A stretch of DNA of 64,000 bases from Cauispirillum nitrogeniifigens (GTDB lineage: Bacteria > Pseudomonadota > Alphaproteobacteria > Rhodospirillales > Rhodospirillaceae): the NCBI RefSeq assembly GCF_049800675.1, contig NZ_JBLOOT010000001.1, forward strand, positions 434,001-498,000. The letters are read 5' to 3'. The notes beneath the pieces are model-generated. The model was not told where the DNA came from. It made no database searches and worked only from the letters and a program-made list of their open reading frames with translations. This document shows, in pieces, positions 35,045 to 44,271 of this stretch. Both the position numbers and the translations under genes were made by a program. The number at the start of each line of letters is the position of its first letter. The first letter of the stretch is position 1.

Positions 35045-36397
35045 TCAGATGTTGGCGGCACTTTTGCTGTGGGTTTCCGTGCCGACAATCACCGGGTCGT
35101 AGAGCAGCTTGTCCTTCTTCCAGTTGTTATAGCTGGCGCTGGCAACGGCGGCGTTGGAGAACACCGTCAGGCCGGTGTGGTAGCCGGAGGGAGCATTGCG
35201 CGGCACGATGTGATCGATCTGCGGGCAAAGTGTAACGCCTTCGCGAAGGCCGCCCTGATCGCTCTTTCCGTAGTCCGAGACGTAGAGGTCTTGCCCTCGC
35301 GCCTCATGGAAGAACTTGATGCGGTTCATCATCAGAATGGCCGCCACGAAGTGCGGCGGGTACGTCTTTTCCTTGTTTCCGACCCAGGCGATATCGAAAT
35401 CGTCAGCCGTCAGGGTCGGGTGCTCAAAGACCTTGTGCAGTTCTCCTTCCAGCGCCAGCCAGTCAAGCAACGCATACGGCCGAAAATCCGCCGGTGCGAG
35501 GCCGTAGCCGGCGGTCCACCAGGAATGGCCTGTCGTGGGATGCGTATAGTTTCCCGGATGATACGCAAAGCGATGGTCATTCTCGACGCGCCATCCTGAC
35601 GGGCCACCATCGATCATGTAGCTGGTCAGGCGGTCGCGGTTTACCTTGAAATAGAGGGGCCGATAGTACATGCCGCTCTGAATGCCACTGGCCGTCAGAT
35701 AGAGGTTCGGCACCTTGGGGCGCGGCGGCGGCATGAGTTGGCCGTAAATCAACGGGTTGGCGGTCACCACCTGCATTGACCACGCATTGAGCATCTGAAC
35801 CAGGGCCTGCTGTACCGCCGTCCCGGTCGTCGCCGAACACAGCGCGCCGTCCACGCCATTGATCAGGAGGTCGAGCGCGCCGGAAGCGTCGAGGCTCTCG
35901 AACTGATACTGGCTGAGTTCGCACGCGGCCGCGGCGACGCTAACCGGGATGCGACCATCATCGAAGTCGTTGTAGGTCAGGCACACGGCCATGAGCGCAT
36001 GGCTGGCGCCCTTGATGCTCCTCTCGATCTCCGCCCAGTTGCCGCCCCGGTTGTCCGACGATCCCATGGGGGCTAGGTTCAGAGGGAAGTCGCTGCCGCC
36101 GAGTTGCTTTCCGATAAGGTGGCCGTGGTCCATGCCGTCCAGGAAGATGTCCTGGATCTCCCCACTGGACGTGCGCACGTCCGCGTCTTTGGCGCCAGGG
36201 CCGTAGCAGGTCGCCAGCGAATGATTTTTTGCCGCCACGTTTCGCGGCGCTAGGTTGCAGGTGACCGGGGGCGCTCCGCTCTGGGTCCCGAACAGGCCCA
36301 CGGCGAAGAGTTGCCTCTGCCGCTGCCCCAGATGAGCGCCGTCATGCGGATGCGTGAATGTTTCGAGCTTGTAGCGCACGCGCCGCAGCTTGGCCAT
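35045..36397 (-). CDS. Orphan nuclease-like protein with two beta-beta-alpha-metal-type motifs
   Basis: 450 residues, no signal peptide or membrane helix. Near residues 89-120 it shows MDHGHLIGKQLGGSD, then N107, L108, P110 and N116/N120. This fits the DxGH core of DNA/RNA non-specific endonucleases (Endonuclease_NS_2 type), with His93 as the likely general base. A second motif near the C-terminus, QIDHIVPRN (Asp395-His396) with N415 and YNNWKK (423-428), reads like an HNH nuclease. The middle (about 130-380) matches nothing I know. GGGAGGGAGAG precedes the ATG. Its base composition looks less GC-rich than its neighbours, and it interrupts a conserved gltA-lpxB neighbourhood. No immunity gene, secretion tag or partner is visible. 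Function unknown: a bacterial toxin, defence nuclease or phage-derived protein are all possible. Confidence 0.8.
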   Translation of the reverse strand: MAKLRRVRYKLETFTHPHDGAHLGQRQRQLFAVGLFGTQSGAPPVTCNLAPRNVAAKNHSLATCYGPGAKDADVRTSSGEIQDIFLDGMDHGHLIGKQLGGSDFPLNLAPMGSSDNRGGNWAEIERSIKGASHALMAVCLTYNDFDDGRIPVSVAAAACELSQYQFESLDASGALDLLINGVDGALCSATTGTAVQQALVQMLNAWSMQVVTANPLIYGQLMPPPRPKVPNLYLTASGIQSGMYYRPLYFKVNRDRLTSYMIDGGPSGWRVENDHRFAYHPGNYTHPTTGHSWWTAGYGLAPADFRPYALLDWLALEGELHKVFEHPTLTADDFDIAWVGNKEKTYPPHFVAAILMMNRIKFFHEARGQDLYVSDYGKSDQGGLREGVTLCPQIDHIVPRNAPSGYHTGLTVFSNAAVASASYNNWKKDKLLYDPVIVGTETHSKSAANI

Positions 36398-36471
36398 TGG
36401 CGACTCTCCCTCCCTGACTGAACATCAGGAGGATAGTACACGACCATGACGGCGCATAGATGCGCTGGTTC

Positions 36472-36864
36472 CTACTTCCGCTCGATCAACTCAACCTTGT
36501 AGCCGTCGGGGTCCTCGATGAAGGCGATGACGGTGGTGCCGTGCTTCATCGGGCCGGGTTCGCGGGTGATCTTGACACCGTCGGCGCGCAGGGCCTCGCA
36601 GGTGCCGTAGATGTCTTCGACGCCAAGCGCCAGATGGCCGAAGCCGCTGCCTTGGGTGTAGGGCTCGGCCTGATCCCAGTTGTGGGTCAGTTCCAGCACC
36701 GTGGCATCGCTCTCCGGGCCATAGCCGACGAAGGCCAGGGTGAAGCGGCCCTCGGGGTAGTCGGTGCGGCGCAGGACCTGCATGCCCAGGTGGCGGGTGT
36801 AGAAGTCCAGGGACTTCTCCAGGTCGAAGACGCGGATCATGGTGTGCAGGAAGCGGAAACTCAT
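36472..36864 (-). CDS. gloA: Lactoylglutathione lyase (glyoxalase I)
   Basis: Detoxifies methylglyoxal as its glutathione hemithioacetal. 130 residues, the usual bacterial size. Metal ligands are at the family positions: His7 (LHTMIRV), Glu58 (LELT), His77 (FGHLAL) and Glu125 (VELIE). FYTRHLGMQVLRRTDYPEGRF is the N-terminal signature. The short metal-site loop fits a nickel-type enzyme like that of E. coli, which is an inference. Its ATG overlaps the lpxB stop (ATGA) and GGAAGGAGAG lies inside lpxB. Confidence 0.95.
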   Translation of the reverse strand: MSFRFLHTMIRVFDLEKSLDFYTRHLGMQVLRRTDYPEGRFTLAFVGYGPESDATVLELTHNWDQAEPYTQGSGFGHLALGVEDIYGTCEALRADGVKITREPGPMKHGTTVIAFIEDPDGYKVELIERK

Positions 36865-38039
36865 GGAGAACTCTCCTTCCATCCCAGGGCATCGAGGACA
36901 ACGCGGGCGGCACGGTCGCTGGGGCTGCCGGGGCCGCCGGCAAGCTGGGCGGTGGCCTCGGCGAAGGCCGCCCGCTGGGCCGCCCGCAGGGTTTCGTCGC
37001 TCAGCAGGCGCTCCACCATGGCGGCCAGGGCGGGGCCGGTGCACGCCTCCTGGAGCAGTTCCGGCACTACGGCCCGGTCCAGGGTCAGGTTCACCAGATT
37101 GACGTAGCGCACCTTCAACAGCCGCCGCGCCAGCCACGCGCTGACGGCCGACACCCGGTAGGCCACCAGATGCGGCACGCCGGCCAGCGCCAGTTCCAGC
37201 CCGACGGTGCCCGACGCCGCCATGGCCGCGTCGGCGGCGGCAAAGGCATCGTAGCGCGCGGCCTCGCCCCGCACCACCACCGCCGGCACCGGCCAGGCGC
37301 GGGCCGCCTTCTCGACGTCCGCCGCCACCGTCGCCACGGTGGGCGTGACGACGTGCAGATCCGGGAAGCGATCGCGCAGGCGCCCCAGGGCGTCGGCGAA
37401 GACCGGCAGCAGGCGCCCGGTTTCGGTGCGCCGGCTGCCCGGCAGCACGGCCAGCAGCGGCGCCTCGACGGGGATGCCGTGGGCGGCCCGGAAGCCGGCG
37501 GCGTCTCCCCTGCCCGCTCCGCCCTCGACCACCGGATGGCCGACGTGGGTGCAGGACAGGCCGTGGCGCTCGAAGTACGGCGGCTCGTTGGGCAGCAGGC
37601 ACAGCAGGTGATCGACGGTGGCCGCCACCCCCTCCGCCCGCTTCTCCTTCCACGCCCACACCATGGGCGCGACGTAGTGGATCTGCGGGATGCCCAGGCC
37701 GCGCGCCCGCACCGCCCGGTTCAGGCGGCCGGTGAAGCCCCAGGAATCGACGGTGATCAGCACGTCCGGCCGGGCGGCGGCGATGGTGTTGGTGATCTCG
37801 CGCACGCGGCGCAGGATGCGCGCCGCCTTGGGTAGCACCTCGACGAAGCCCATGACGGCGAATTCGGACAGGTCGGCGAGGCTGTCCAGGCCGGCGTCGC
37901 GCATGCTCTCCCCGCCGACGCCCATGAAGCGGGCGCGGCCGCCGGTGGCGCGGCTGAGCGCGGCCATCAGCCGGGCGCCGAGCAGATCGCCCGACGGCTC
38001 CCCGGTGACGATGCAGATGAGCGGACCGGCGGCGGTCAT
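36861..38039 (-). CDS. lpxB: Lipid-A-disaccharide synthase
   Basis: GT19 glycosyltransferase that joins UDP-diacylglucosamine and lipid X. 392 residues from the ATG at 38037-38039, which overlaps the lpxI stop. Motifs: VTGEPSGDLLGARLMAAL, GVGGESMRDAG, MGFVEVLP, IHYVAPMVWAWKEKR, LLPNEPPYFERHG, VGHPVVE, VLPGSRRTE and MAASGTVGLELALAGVPHLVAYR. Complete. Confidence 0.96.
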   Translation of the reverse strand: MTAAGPLICIVTGEPSGDLLGARLMAALSRATGGRARFMGVGGESMRDAGLDSLADLSEFAVMGFVEVLPKAARILRRVREITNTIAAARPDVLITVDSWGFTGRLNRAVRARGLGIPQIHYVAPMVWAWKEKRAEGVAATVDHLLCLLPNEPPYFERHGLSCTHVGHPVVEGGAGRGDAAGFRAAHGIPVEAPLLAVLPGSRRTETGRLLPVFADALGRLRDRFPDLHVVTPTVATVAADVEKAARAWPVPAVVVRGEAARYDAFAAADAAMAASGTVGLELALAGVPHLVAYRVSAVSAWLARRLLKVRYVNLVNLTLDRAVVPELLQEACTGPALAAMVERLLSDETLRAAQRAAFAEATAQLAGGPGSPSDRAARVVLDALGWKESSP

Positions 38040-38878
38040 TCGTCCCCCACCCTGACCCCGAAGACGAACAGGCCGAGGGCGTCGGCGCGGGCGATGATAC
38101 CCGCCTTGTCGACCATCAAGGCTCCGCCGGCCTGAACGGCAATGCCCCGCAGGCCCGCCGCGTGGGCGTTGTCCACCGTGGCGACGCCGATGGTCGGCAG
38201 GTCGGCGCGGCGCTCCTGCGCGGGCTTGGCGGTCTTGACCAGCACCCCGCCCGGACCATCCCGGCGCAGCGCGGCACAGCGGCCGAGCATGGCGTCGGTG
38301 CCCTCGATGGCCTCGACGGCCAGCACCAGGCCCTGCTGCACCACCGCCCCCTGACCGACATCCAGCGCCCCCAGGCCACGCGCCACGCGCACGCCGTGGG
38401 CGACATCGGCCAGGGCCTGATCGTCGGGGCGATGGGCGCCGAGCACGCCCTCGGGGGCCAGGATTTCCTCGCCCAGGATGTCGTCGGCGCCGACCACGCC
38501 GAAGCCCTCGCCCTCCAGCTCCTGGACCACGGCGCGCAGCAGGCCGTCGTCGCCGAGCGCCTTCAGACCAATACGGGCAAACAGCCGTGCCGCCCGCCAG
38601 TCCGGGCGCAGGTCGGCCAGACTGGGCCGGCGCACCCGTCCGGCCATGACGACCTGGGAAACGCGGTGGGCGTGGAGGATGCGGAAGCCTTCGCCGGCCG
38701 CGCCCAGGCGCACCCATTCGTGCGGCGCGTCGCCAATCACCGATGGCTCGGCGAAGCCTTCCAGGGCCAGGACGAAGAACGGCCGCCCGTCGCGCCGGCA
38801 GGCGGCGATCAGGCGGCCGGGAAGGTCGCCGCCCCCGGCGATGATGCCGAGCTTCGGCGGCGCAGGCTCAGATGTCAT
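38036..38878 (-). CDS. lpxI: UDP-2,3-diacylglucosamine diphosphatase LpxI
   Basis: Hydrolyses UDP-diacylglucosamine to lipid X. It replaces LpxH in most alphaproteobacteria, and is unrelated to it. 280 residues (former DUF1009). Seen are LGIIAGGGDLPGRLIAACRR at the N-terminus, VVMAGRVRRPSL, VEAIEGTDAML, VLVKTAKPAQERRADLPTIG and the terminal GGALMVDKAGIIARADALGLFVFG. Start overlaps the end of lpxA by 11 bases. This is the middle of a coupled lpxA-lpxI-lpxB-gloA run. Confidence 0.95.
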   Translation of the reverse strand: MTSEPAPPKLGIIAGGGDLPGRLIAACRRDGRPFFVLALEGFAEPSVIGDAPHEWVRLGAAGEGFRILHAHRVSQVVMAGRVRRPSLADLRPDWRAARLFARIGLKALGDDGLLRAVVQELEGEGFGVVGADDILGEEILAPEGVLGAHRPDDQALADVAHGVRVARGLGALDVGQGAVVQQGLVLAVEAIEGTDAMLGRCAALRRDGPGGVLVKTAKPAQERRADLPTIGVATVDNAHAAGLRGIAVQAGGALMVDKAGIIARADALGLFVFGVRVGDE

Positions 38879-39701
38879 CGTCCGGCACGGCCACGTCGCC
38901 GCCGGGCGTGCGCTCCGGGCGGCACAGCGACCGATGGGAGTCCACGGCCAGGAAATCGACGACCTCCTGCACCGCCGGGCTGTCGGGGAACGCCTCGCGC
39001 ACTGACTTCAGGCGGTCCACCCACACCCCGGTCCCGCCGCCGCCGAACAGCATGCGGTAGGCGGCGCGCATGGCATGGATGTCCTCGCGCGAGGTGCCGC
39101 GCCGCTTCAGGCCGATGATGTTCAGGCCCTCCAGGCGGGCGCGCTTGCCCATGACGATGCCGTTGGGGATGACGTCGCCCTCGACGCCCGACATGCCGCC
39201 GATCATCGCCCCGCGCCCGATGCGGGCGAACTGGTGGATGGCCGCGCCGCCGCCGATGATGGCGTTGGGGCCGATGCTGACGTGCCCGCCCAGCAGGACG
39301 TGGTTCATGATCTGGCAGTTGTCGCCGACTTCGCAGTCGTGGGCGATGTGGCTGCCGATGGCCAGCAGCACGTTGGCGCCGACCGTGGTCACGCCGGTCC
39401 CGAACGGGGTGCCCCGGTTGACCGTGGCGTGCTCGCGCACCATGGTGTTGCGGCCGATCTCGACGCGCGTCGGCTCACCCTTGTAGCGCAGGTGCTGCGG
39501 CGGGCCGCCGACGACGGCGAAGGAGTGCACCTGCACGCCCTCGGCCAGGGTGGTCCAGCCTTCGACCACGGCGTGGGAATGCAGGATGACGTTCTCGCCC
39601 AGGACGACGTCGGGGCCGACCACGCAGTACGGGCCGATGGTGACGCTGTCGGCGAGCTTGGCGCCGTCGGCGACGAGCGCCGTGGGATGGATGGTCGGCA
39701 T
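38868..39701 (-). CDS. lpxA: UDP-N-acetylglucosamine acyltransferase
   Basis: First acylation of lipid A. 277 residues from the ATG at 39699-39701, which overlaps the fabZ stop. Left-handed beta-helix of hexapeptide repeats (IGPYCVVGPDVVLGENVILHSHAVVEG) with the catalytic-His region LLAIGSHIAHDCEVGDNC and the tail RGTSREDIHAMRAAYRMLF. The frame is open upstream through fabZ, but the overlap start is the natural one. Confidence 0.96.
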   Translation of the reverse strand: MPTIHPTALVADGAKLADSVTIGPYCVVGPDVVLGENVILHSHAVVEGWTTLAEGVQVHSFAVVGGPPQHLRYKGEPTRVEIGRNTMVREHATVNRGTPFGTGVTTVGANVLLAIGSHIAHDCEVGDNCQIMNHVLLGGHVSIGPNAIIGGGAAIHQFARIGRGAMIGGMSGVEGDVIPNGIVMGKRARLEGLNIIGLKRRGTSREDIHAMRAAYRMLFGGGGTGVWVDRLKSVREAFPDSPAVQEVVDFLAVDSHRSLCRPERTPGGDVAVPDDDI

Positions 39702-40168
39702 CAGTTGTCCAGGATCATGGCGGCATAGGTGGCTTCGGCGACCAGCGTCCCGTCGACGCGGCCCTCGGCCCTGAACTTCCACACGTTGCGGCGCGATTGC
39801 TCCTTGGTGACGTGCAGTTCCAGGCGATCGCCCGGCACCACCGGCTTGCGGAAGCGGGCGCTGTCGACGCTCATGAAGTAGACCAGCTTGCCCTCGGACT
39901 CCTTGCCCAGGGTATGCACCACCAGAACGGCGGCGGTCTGGGCCATGGCCTCGATGATCAGCACGCCGGGCATCACCGGGCGCTGCGGGAAGTGGCCCTG
40001 GAAGAAGTTCTCGTTCATCGACACGTTCTTCACGCCGATGGCCGACTCGTTGGTGATGACCTTGATCACCTTGTCGACCAGCAGCATGGGATAGCGATGC
40101 GGGATCATTTCCATGATCCGCTCGATGCCGATCTCGATGCCCTCGGTCCCTTCGCTCACGCTGCTCAT
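39701..40168 (-). CDS. fabZ: 3-hydroxyacyl-[ACP] dehydratase FabZ
   Basis: Hot-dog-fold dehydratase of fatty-acid elongation. 155 residues. The catalytic His and Glu are in FFQGHFPQRPVMPGVLIIEAMAQ. Also seen are IPHRYPMLLVDKV and FRKPVVPGDRLELHV. The usual position between lpxD and lpxA links membrane phospholipid and lipid A synthesis, which compete for hydroxyacyl-ACP. Confidence 0.97.
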   Translation of the reverse strand: MSSVSEGTEGIEIGIERIMEMIPHRYPMLLVDKVIKVITNESAIGVKNVSMNENFFQGHFPQRPVMPGVLIIEAMAQTAAVLVVHTLGKESEGKLVYFMSVDSARFRKPVVPGDRLELHVTKEQSRRNVWKFRAEGRVDGTLVAEATYAAMILDN

Positions 40169-40186
40169 GTGCTCTTCTTCACTCCC

Positions 40187-41206
40187 TTACCGCGACCCGC
40201 GCGACACCAGCTTTTTCAGCGCCGCGACCTCGCGCCAGAATTCCTTGATCGGCTTGGCCGGGAACCCCATGACCGTACCGCCGGCGGGAACGTCCCGCAT
40301 CAGCCCGGACTGCGCGGCGACCTGCGCGCCGTCCCCCAGAGTCAGGTGGTCCGCCAGGCCGGCCTGACCACCGAGGACGACGCCGCGCCCCAGTGTGCAC
40401 GACCCGGAAATGCCGACCTGAGCGACGACGATGCAGCCGGCGCCCAGTCGGGTGTTGTGCCCGATCTGCACCAGGTTGTCTATCCTGCACCCCGGCCCTA
40501 TGACGGTGTCGGGTCCGGCGCCGCGGTCGATGGTGGTGTTGGCGCCGATCTCCACGTCGTCGCCGATGACCACGCGGCCAAGCTGCGGCACCTTGCGGTG
40601 CCCCTCGGCGCCCATGGCGAAGCCGAAGCCGTCCTGGCCGATGCGGCAGCCGGGATAGATGCGCACCAGCCGGCCGACCAGGGCGTGCGACACCGACGCC
40701 CCGGCCCCGACCACGCAGTCCTCGCCCAGCACCACGCCGCGCCCGACGACGGCGTTGGGGCCGACGATGGTCCGCGCGCCGATCTCGGCATTCGGGCCGA
40801 TCACCGCGCCGGCCGCCACCTCGACGCCCTCCCCCAGCACGGCGGAGGGATCGACGATCGCCGACGGGTGCACGCCCGCCGCCGCCGTCGGCTGCGGGTA
40901 GAACATGTCGGCGATGATGGCATAGGCGCGCAGGGCGTTGGGCACGACGATCAGCGCCATACCGGCAGGTGCGGCATCGGCGAACTCCGGCCGCACGATG
41001 CAGGCGCCAATGGCGCTGCCGGCCAGCGCCTCCAGGTACTGCTTGCCGTCCACGTAGCCGATGGCATCGGGGCCGCCGGCCGCCAGGGTGGCGACGTCGA
41101 TGACCGGGCGGGCGGCGTCGCCGTTGCGCAGCTCTCCACCAACGGCCTGCGCCAGGGCGCCGAGGCTGAACGGCCCGGCACGGTCGAAGAAACGAGGATC
41201 AGCCAT
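40187..41206 (-). CDS. lpxD: UDP-3-O-(3-hydroxyacyl)glucosamine N-acyltransferase
   Basis: Second acyltransfer of lipid A. 339 residues: an N-terminal uridine-binding domain (to about 100), a hexapeptide left-handed beta-helix (about 105-300; VHPSAIVDPSAVLGEGVEVAAGAVIGPNAEIG) with the catalytic His in QIGHNTRLG, and a C-terminal helix (KEFWREVAALKKL). Complete. It starts one base before the ompH stop region on the same transcript. Confidence 0.96.
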   Translation of the reverse strand: MADPRFFDRAGPFSLGALAQAVGGELRNGDAARPVIDVATLAAGGPDAIGYVDGKQYLEALAGSAIGACIVRPEFADAAPAGMALIVVPNALRAYAIIADMFYPQPTAAAGVHPSAIVDPSAVLGEGVEVAAGAVIGPNAEIGARTIVGPNAVVGRGVVLGEDCVVGAGASVSHALVGRLVRIYPGCRIGQDGFGFAMGAEGHRKVPQLGRVVIGDDVEIGANTTIDRGAGPDTVIGPGCRIDNLVQIGHNTRLGAGCIVVAQVGISGSCTLGRGVVLGGQAGLADHLTLGDGAQVAAQSGLMRDVPAGGTVMGFPAKPIKEFWREVAALKKLVSRGSR

Positions 41207-41207
41207 G

Positions 41208-41846
41208 TCAGCGCCGCCGGTTGCTCGCCGCGCCGTTTGTCTCCTCCTCGGGGGGGAGGGTATCGGGGTCGGCCATCTTCACGTTGGGAAGCTCCTGGTT
41301 CACGCGCGCCAGCACGGCCTCGGTGATATCCATGGAGGGATCGAACAGGAACACCTGGGTCCGGTACAGCAGCAGGTTCATGCCGCGCTGGGACGCCACC
41401 GCGTCGGCGGCGCGGATGACCGCCGACTGCACCTCGTTCATGGCGGTGCCGAAGGCGCGCTCAAGATTGCGGCGGCGCGCCTGAACCTCCCGCTGGAACT
41501 CGGTGACGCGGGCCTGGAACGCCTGGTGGCGGGAGGTGAACTGCTCCGGCGTCAGGGTCGAGCGCGCCCGGCCCAGCTCCTGGTCCGTCTCGCGCAGGCC
41601 CTTTTCGACCTCGGCCGCGCGGGCCTGATAGGTGTCGAGGTACTTGTCCCGCTGGGCGATGATCTGCTGCGCGGCCGACGCCTTGGTCATCACCTGCTGC
41701 ACGTCGATGACGCCGACCACCGGCGGCGGGGCGACCCCGGCGGCGGCCGTCTGCGCCACCGCCGGGGCGGCGGCCAGGGCCGCCACAGCCATCGCCATGC
41801 CGGCGAGGCTCCGCCGCCAGGGCTGCGGGAGAACTCCCAGCGCCAT
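41208..41846 (-). CDS. OmpH/Skp family periplasmic chaperone
   Basis: 212 residues from an ATG at 41844-41846 that overlaps the bamA stop. Signal peptide with an RR pair and AVAQT cut region (about 31). Then the Skp core: VVGVIDVQQVMTKASAAQQI, a long helical hairpin (about 65-150; AAEVEKGLRETDQELGR, REVQARRRNLERAFG) and the return strand DITEAVLARVNQEL. The family holds unfolded outer-membrane proteins for BamA. The C-tail of about 25 residues is acidic, then basic, and unlike Skp. Confidence 0.9.
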   Translation of the reverse strand: MALGVLPQPWRRSLAGMAMAVAALAAAPAVAQTAAAGVAPPPVVGVIDVQQVMTKASAAQQIIAQRDKYLDTYQARAAEVEKGLRETDQELGRARSTLTPEQFTSRHQAFQARVTEFQREVQARRRNLERAFGTAMNEVQSAVIRAADAVASQRGMNLLLYRTQVFLFDPSMDITEAVLARVNQELPNVKMADPDTLPPEEETNGAASNRRR

Positions 41847-44206
41847 CAGAACCTCGTGCCGAAGTTGAAGCGGAAGAACTCCGTCTCGTCCCAATCTTCC
41901 TTGAGCAGGGCCTGGGCAAGGTCGATGCTGACCGGGCCCATCGGCGACACCCACACCAGACCGACACCGGCGGACGCGCGCGGCGCGCTGGAGGTGTTGA
42001 TGTTGTACTTGCTGGTGCCGTCCGGCTCGCCGATGACGCCGAAGTCGGAGAACGCCTTGCCGGTCAGGCCCAGTTCCTCGGGCAGGCCGAGCGGGAAGCG
42101 CACCTCGACGGTGCCCGCCGCCATCCACTTGCCGCCCAGCACGTCGCTGGTGGCGGCGTCGCGGGGGCTGGCGCCGCCGAACTCGAAGCCGCGCAGGTTG
42201 TCGCCGCCGAGGTAGTAGTTGCGGTTGAAGCGGACGTCCTTGCCGACGCCCTCGACAATGCCGGCCGAGGCCTGGAGAGCCAGGGTGACGTCATCGGTGA
42301 TCGGGAAGTACTGCCCGCCGTCCACCGTCGCGCGGACGAACCGCTCGTCGCCGCCGGCGCCGGCAAGGTCGGTGCTCACGCGGCCGAAGTAGCCCTCGCG
42401 CGGGTCGATGGTGCTGTCGCGGCGGTCGTAGGTCAGGCTCTGGCTGAACATCGACAGGATGGTTTCGCCGGCCTGATCCTTGATCGCCTGCGACGCCGTC
42501 GTCGGCACGTTCTCGATGGAGGTGCGCGAGACGGTGTACTTGAGGCCCTGGGTCAGGCGGTCGGTGTAGTTGTAGCCCAGCCGCAGCGCGCCGCCGGTTT
42601 CGCGGCTGTCGTAGGACGATTCGTCCTGCAAGTCGGTGCGGGTGTGGAACAGGTCGACGCCCGCCGCCAGCGGCCGGTCGAGGAAATACGGCTCGGTGAA
42701 GCTGAGGTCGACTTCCTGGCGGCGCTGCGCGACGGTGAACTTCGCCCGCAGATCCTGCCCCTTGCCGAGCAGGTTGCGCTCGCGCATGGAGATGTCGAAC
42801 AGGGCGCCGATGCTGCTGGACCAGCCGACGCCGAAGGTCAGTTCGCCGGTCGACTTCTCCTGCAACTCGACCTGCACGACGGTGCGGTCGGGCGCCGTTT
42901 CCGACGGCACGTTGGTGACCTTGACGTCCTCGAAGAAGCCGAGGTTGCGGATGCGCTGCTGCGACCGGCGCAGCTTGGCGGTGTTGAAGGCGTCGCCCTC
43001 GACCAGCCGGAACTCGCGGCGGACCACGCGGTCCAGGGTACGGACGTTGCCGGTGATGTCGATGCGCTCGACGTAGACGCGCGGGCCTTCCTGCACGTCG
43101 AAGGTGATGCCGATGGTGCGGTTGTCGCGGTCGCGGTTGACGCGCGGCCGGACGTCCACGAAGGCATAGCCCATCTCGCCCAGGCGATCGGTGATGGCCT
43201 GGACGGTGTTCTCCACCTCGTCGGCGTTGTACCAGTCGCCGGGCTGGAACGTGACCAGCGGGCGCAGGCTCTCGGCATCCACGTCGGGCAGCGCCACCTG
43301 GACGTCGGTGTCGCCGAAGGTGTAGCGCTCGCCCTCGTCCACCGTGAAGGTGACGTAGAAGCCGCTGCGGTCGGAGGTCAGCTCCGCCACCGCCGAGACG
43401 ACGCGGAAGTCCGAATAGCCCTGGCGCAGGTAGTGGCGGCGCAGCAACTCGCGGTCGAAGGTCAGGCGGTCGGGGTCATAGGTGTCCACCGACGAGAAGA
43501 AGCGATACCAGCGTTCCTCGCGGCTGGCGATTTCCTCGCGCAGGCGGCCGTCGGAGAACTTCTCGTTGCCGACGAAGTTGATGCGGCGGATGTAGGTCGG
43601 CGGCCCCTCGTTGATCTCGAAGGCGAGGTCGACGCGGTTCTGCTCCAGTTCGATGATCTTCGGCTCGACGGTGACCGCGTAGCGGCCGGAGCGGCGATAG
43701 ACGTCGAGAACGCGGCTGACGTCCTCCTGCACCTTGGCGCGGGTATAGACCTGGCGGGCGCGGAGCTGCACCTCCGACTCAAGGACCTTGTCGTCGATGC
43801 GCTTGTTGCCCTCGAAGGCGATGCGGTTGATGATCGGGTTCTCGACCACCCGCACCACCAGGACGTCGCCGCGCCGGCCGATGGACACGTCGGCGAACAG
43901 GCCGGTGGCAAACAGGCTCTTCAGGGAGCTGTCGATGCGCGCCGGATCGAACTCGTCGCCTTCCTTGAGCACCATGTAGGCACGCACGGTCGCCGGCTCG
44001 ATGCGCTGGTTGCCCTCGACCGCGATCTCGCGCACCACGTTGCCGGAGGGCTGCTGCTGGCCGAAGCCGCCGAAGGCCCCTCCGCCGGGCTGAGCCTCGG
44101 GCTGCCCGCCGGAGACGAACTGGGCGCTGGCCGGCGCGGCGGCGACGGCACAGGACAGGACGGTGGCGACGCAGACGGCTGCCGCCGACTTGGGACGAAC
44201 GGACAA
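41846..44206 (-). CDS. bamA: Outer membrane protein assembly factor BamA
   Basis: Central component of the beta-barrel assembly machine. 786 residues: signal peptide cut after AAAPASA (about 29), a Gly/Gln linker, five POTRA domains (about 55-400; IAVEGNQRIEP, IAFEGNKRIDDKVLESEVQLR, INFVGNEKFSDGRLREEI, IDITGNVRTLDRVVRREF are recognisable starts) and a C-terminal Omp85 barrel ending in FRFNFGTRF with the terminal Phe. The barrel has the conserved GGDNLRGFEF loop (RGF). Confidence 0.97.
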   Translation of the reverse strand: MSVRPKSAAAVCVATVLSCAVAAAPASAQFVSGGQPEAQPGGGAFGGFGQQQPSGNVVREIAVEGNQRIEPATVRAYMVLKEGDEFDPARIDSSLKSLFATGLFADVSIGRRGDVLVVRVVENPIINRIAFEGNKRIDDKVLESEVQLRARQVYTRAKVQEDVSRVLDVYRRSGRYAVTVEPKIIELEQNRVDLAFEINEGPPTYIRRINFVGNEKFSDGRLREEIASREERWYRFFSSVDTYDPDRLTFDRELLRRHYLRQGYSDFRVVSAVAELTSDRSGFYVTFTVDEGERYTFGDTDVQVALPDVDAESLRPLVTFQPGDWYNADEVENTVQAITDRLGEMGYAFVDVRPRVNRDRDNRTIGITFDVQEGPRVYVERIDITGNVRTLDRVVRREFRLVEGDAFNTAKLRRSQQRIRNLGFFEDVKVTNVPSETAPDRTVVQVELQEKSTGELTFGVGWSSSIGALFDISMRERNLLGKGQDLRAKFTVAQRRQEVDLSFTEPYFLDRPLAAGVDLFHTRTDLQDESSYDSRETGGALRLGYNYTDRLTQGLKYTVSRTSIENVPTTASQAIKDQAGETILSMFSQSLTYDRRDSTIDPREGYFGRVSTDLAGAGGDERFVRATVDGGQYFPITDDVTLALQASAGIVEGVGKDVRFNRNYYLGGDNLRGFEFGGASPRDAATSDVLGGKWMAAGTVEVRFPLGLPEELGLTGKAFSDFGVIGEPDGTSKYNINTSSAPRASAGVGLVWVSPMGPVSIDLAQALLKEDWDETEFFRFNFGTRF

Positions 44207-44271
44207 GGAAGCCCCCCTCTGGTATCTCGCCCCTCACACGGGGCCCCGCTCCGCCTTGCTGCGGCGAGCCG

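Noticed and set aside
36452..36465. gcgcat-ag-atgcgc between gloA and the nuclease-like gene as an attachment site
   Set aside because: Only a 6-base dyad; no matching repeat at the other end of the nuclease gene was found, so no support for an integration site.
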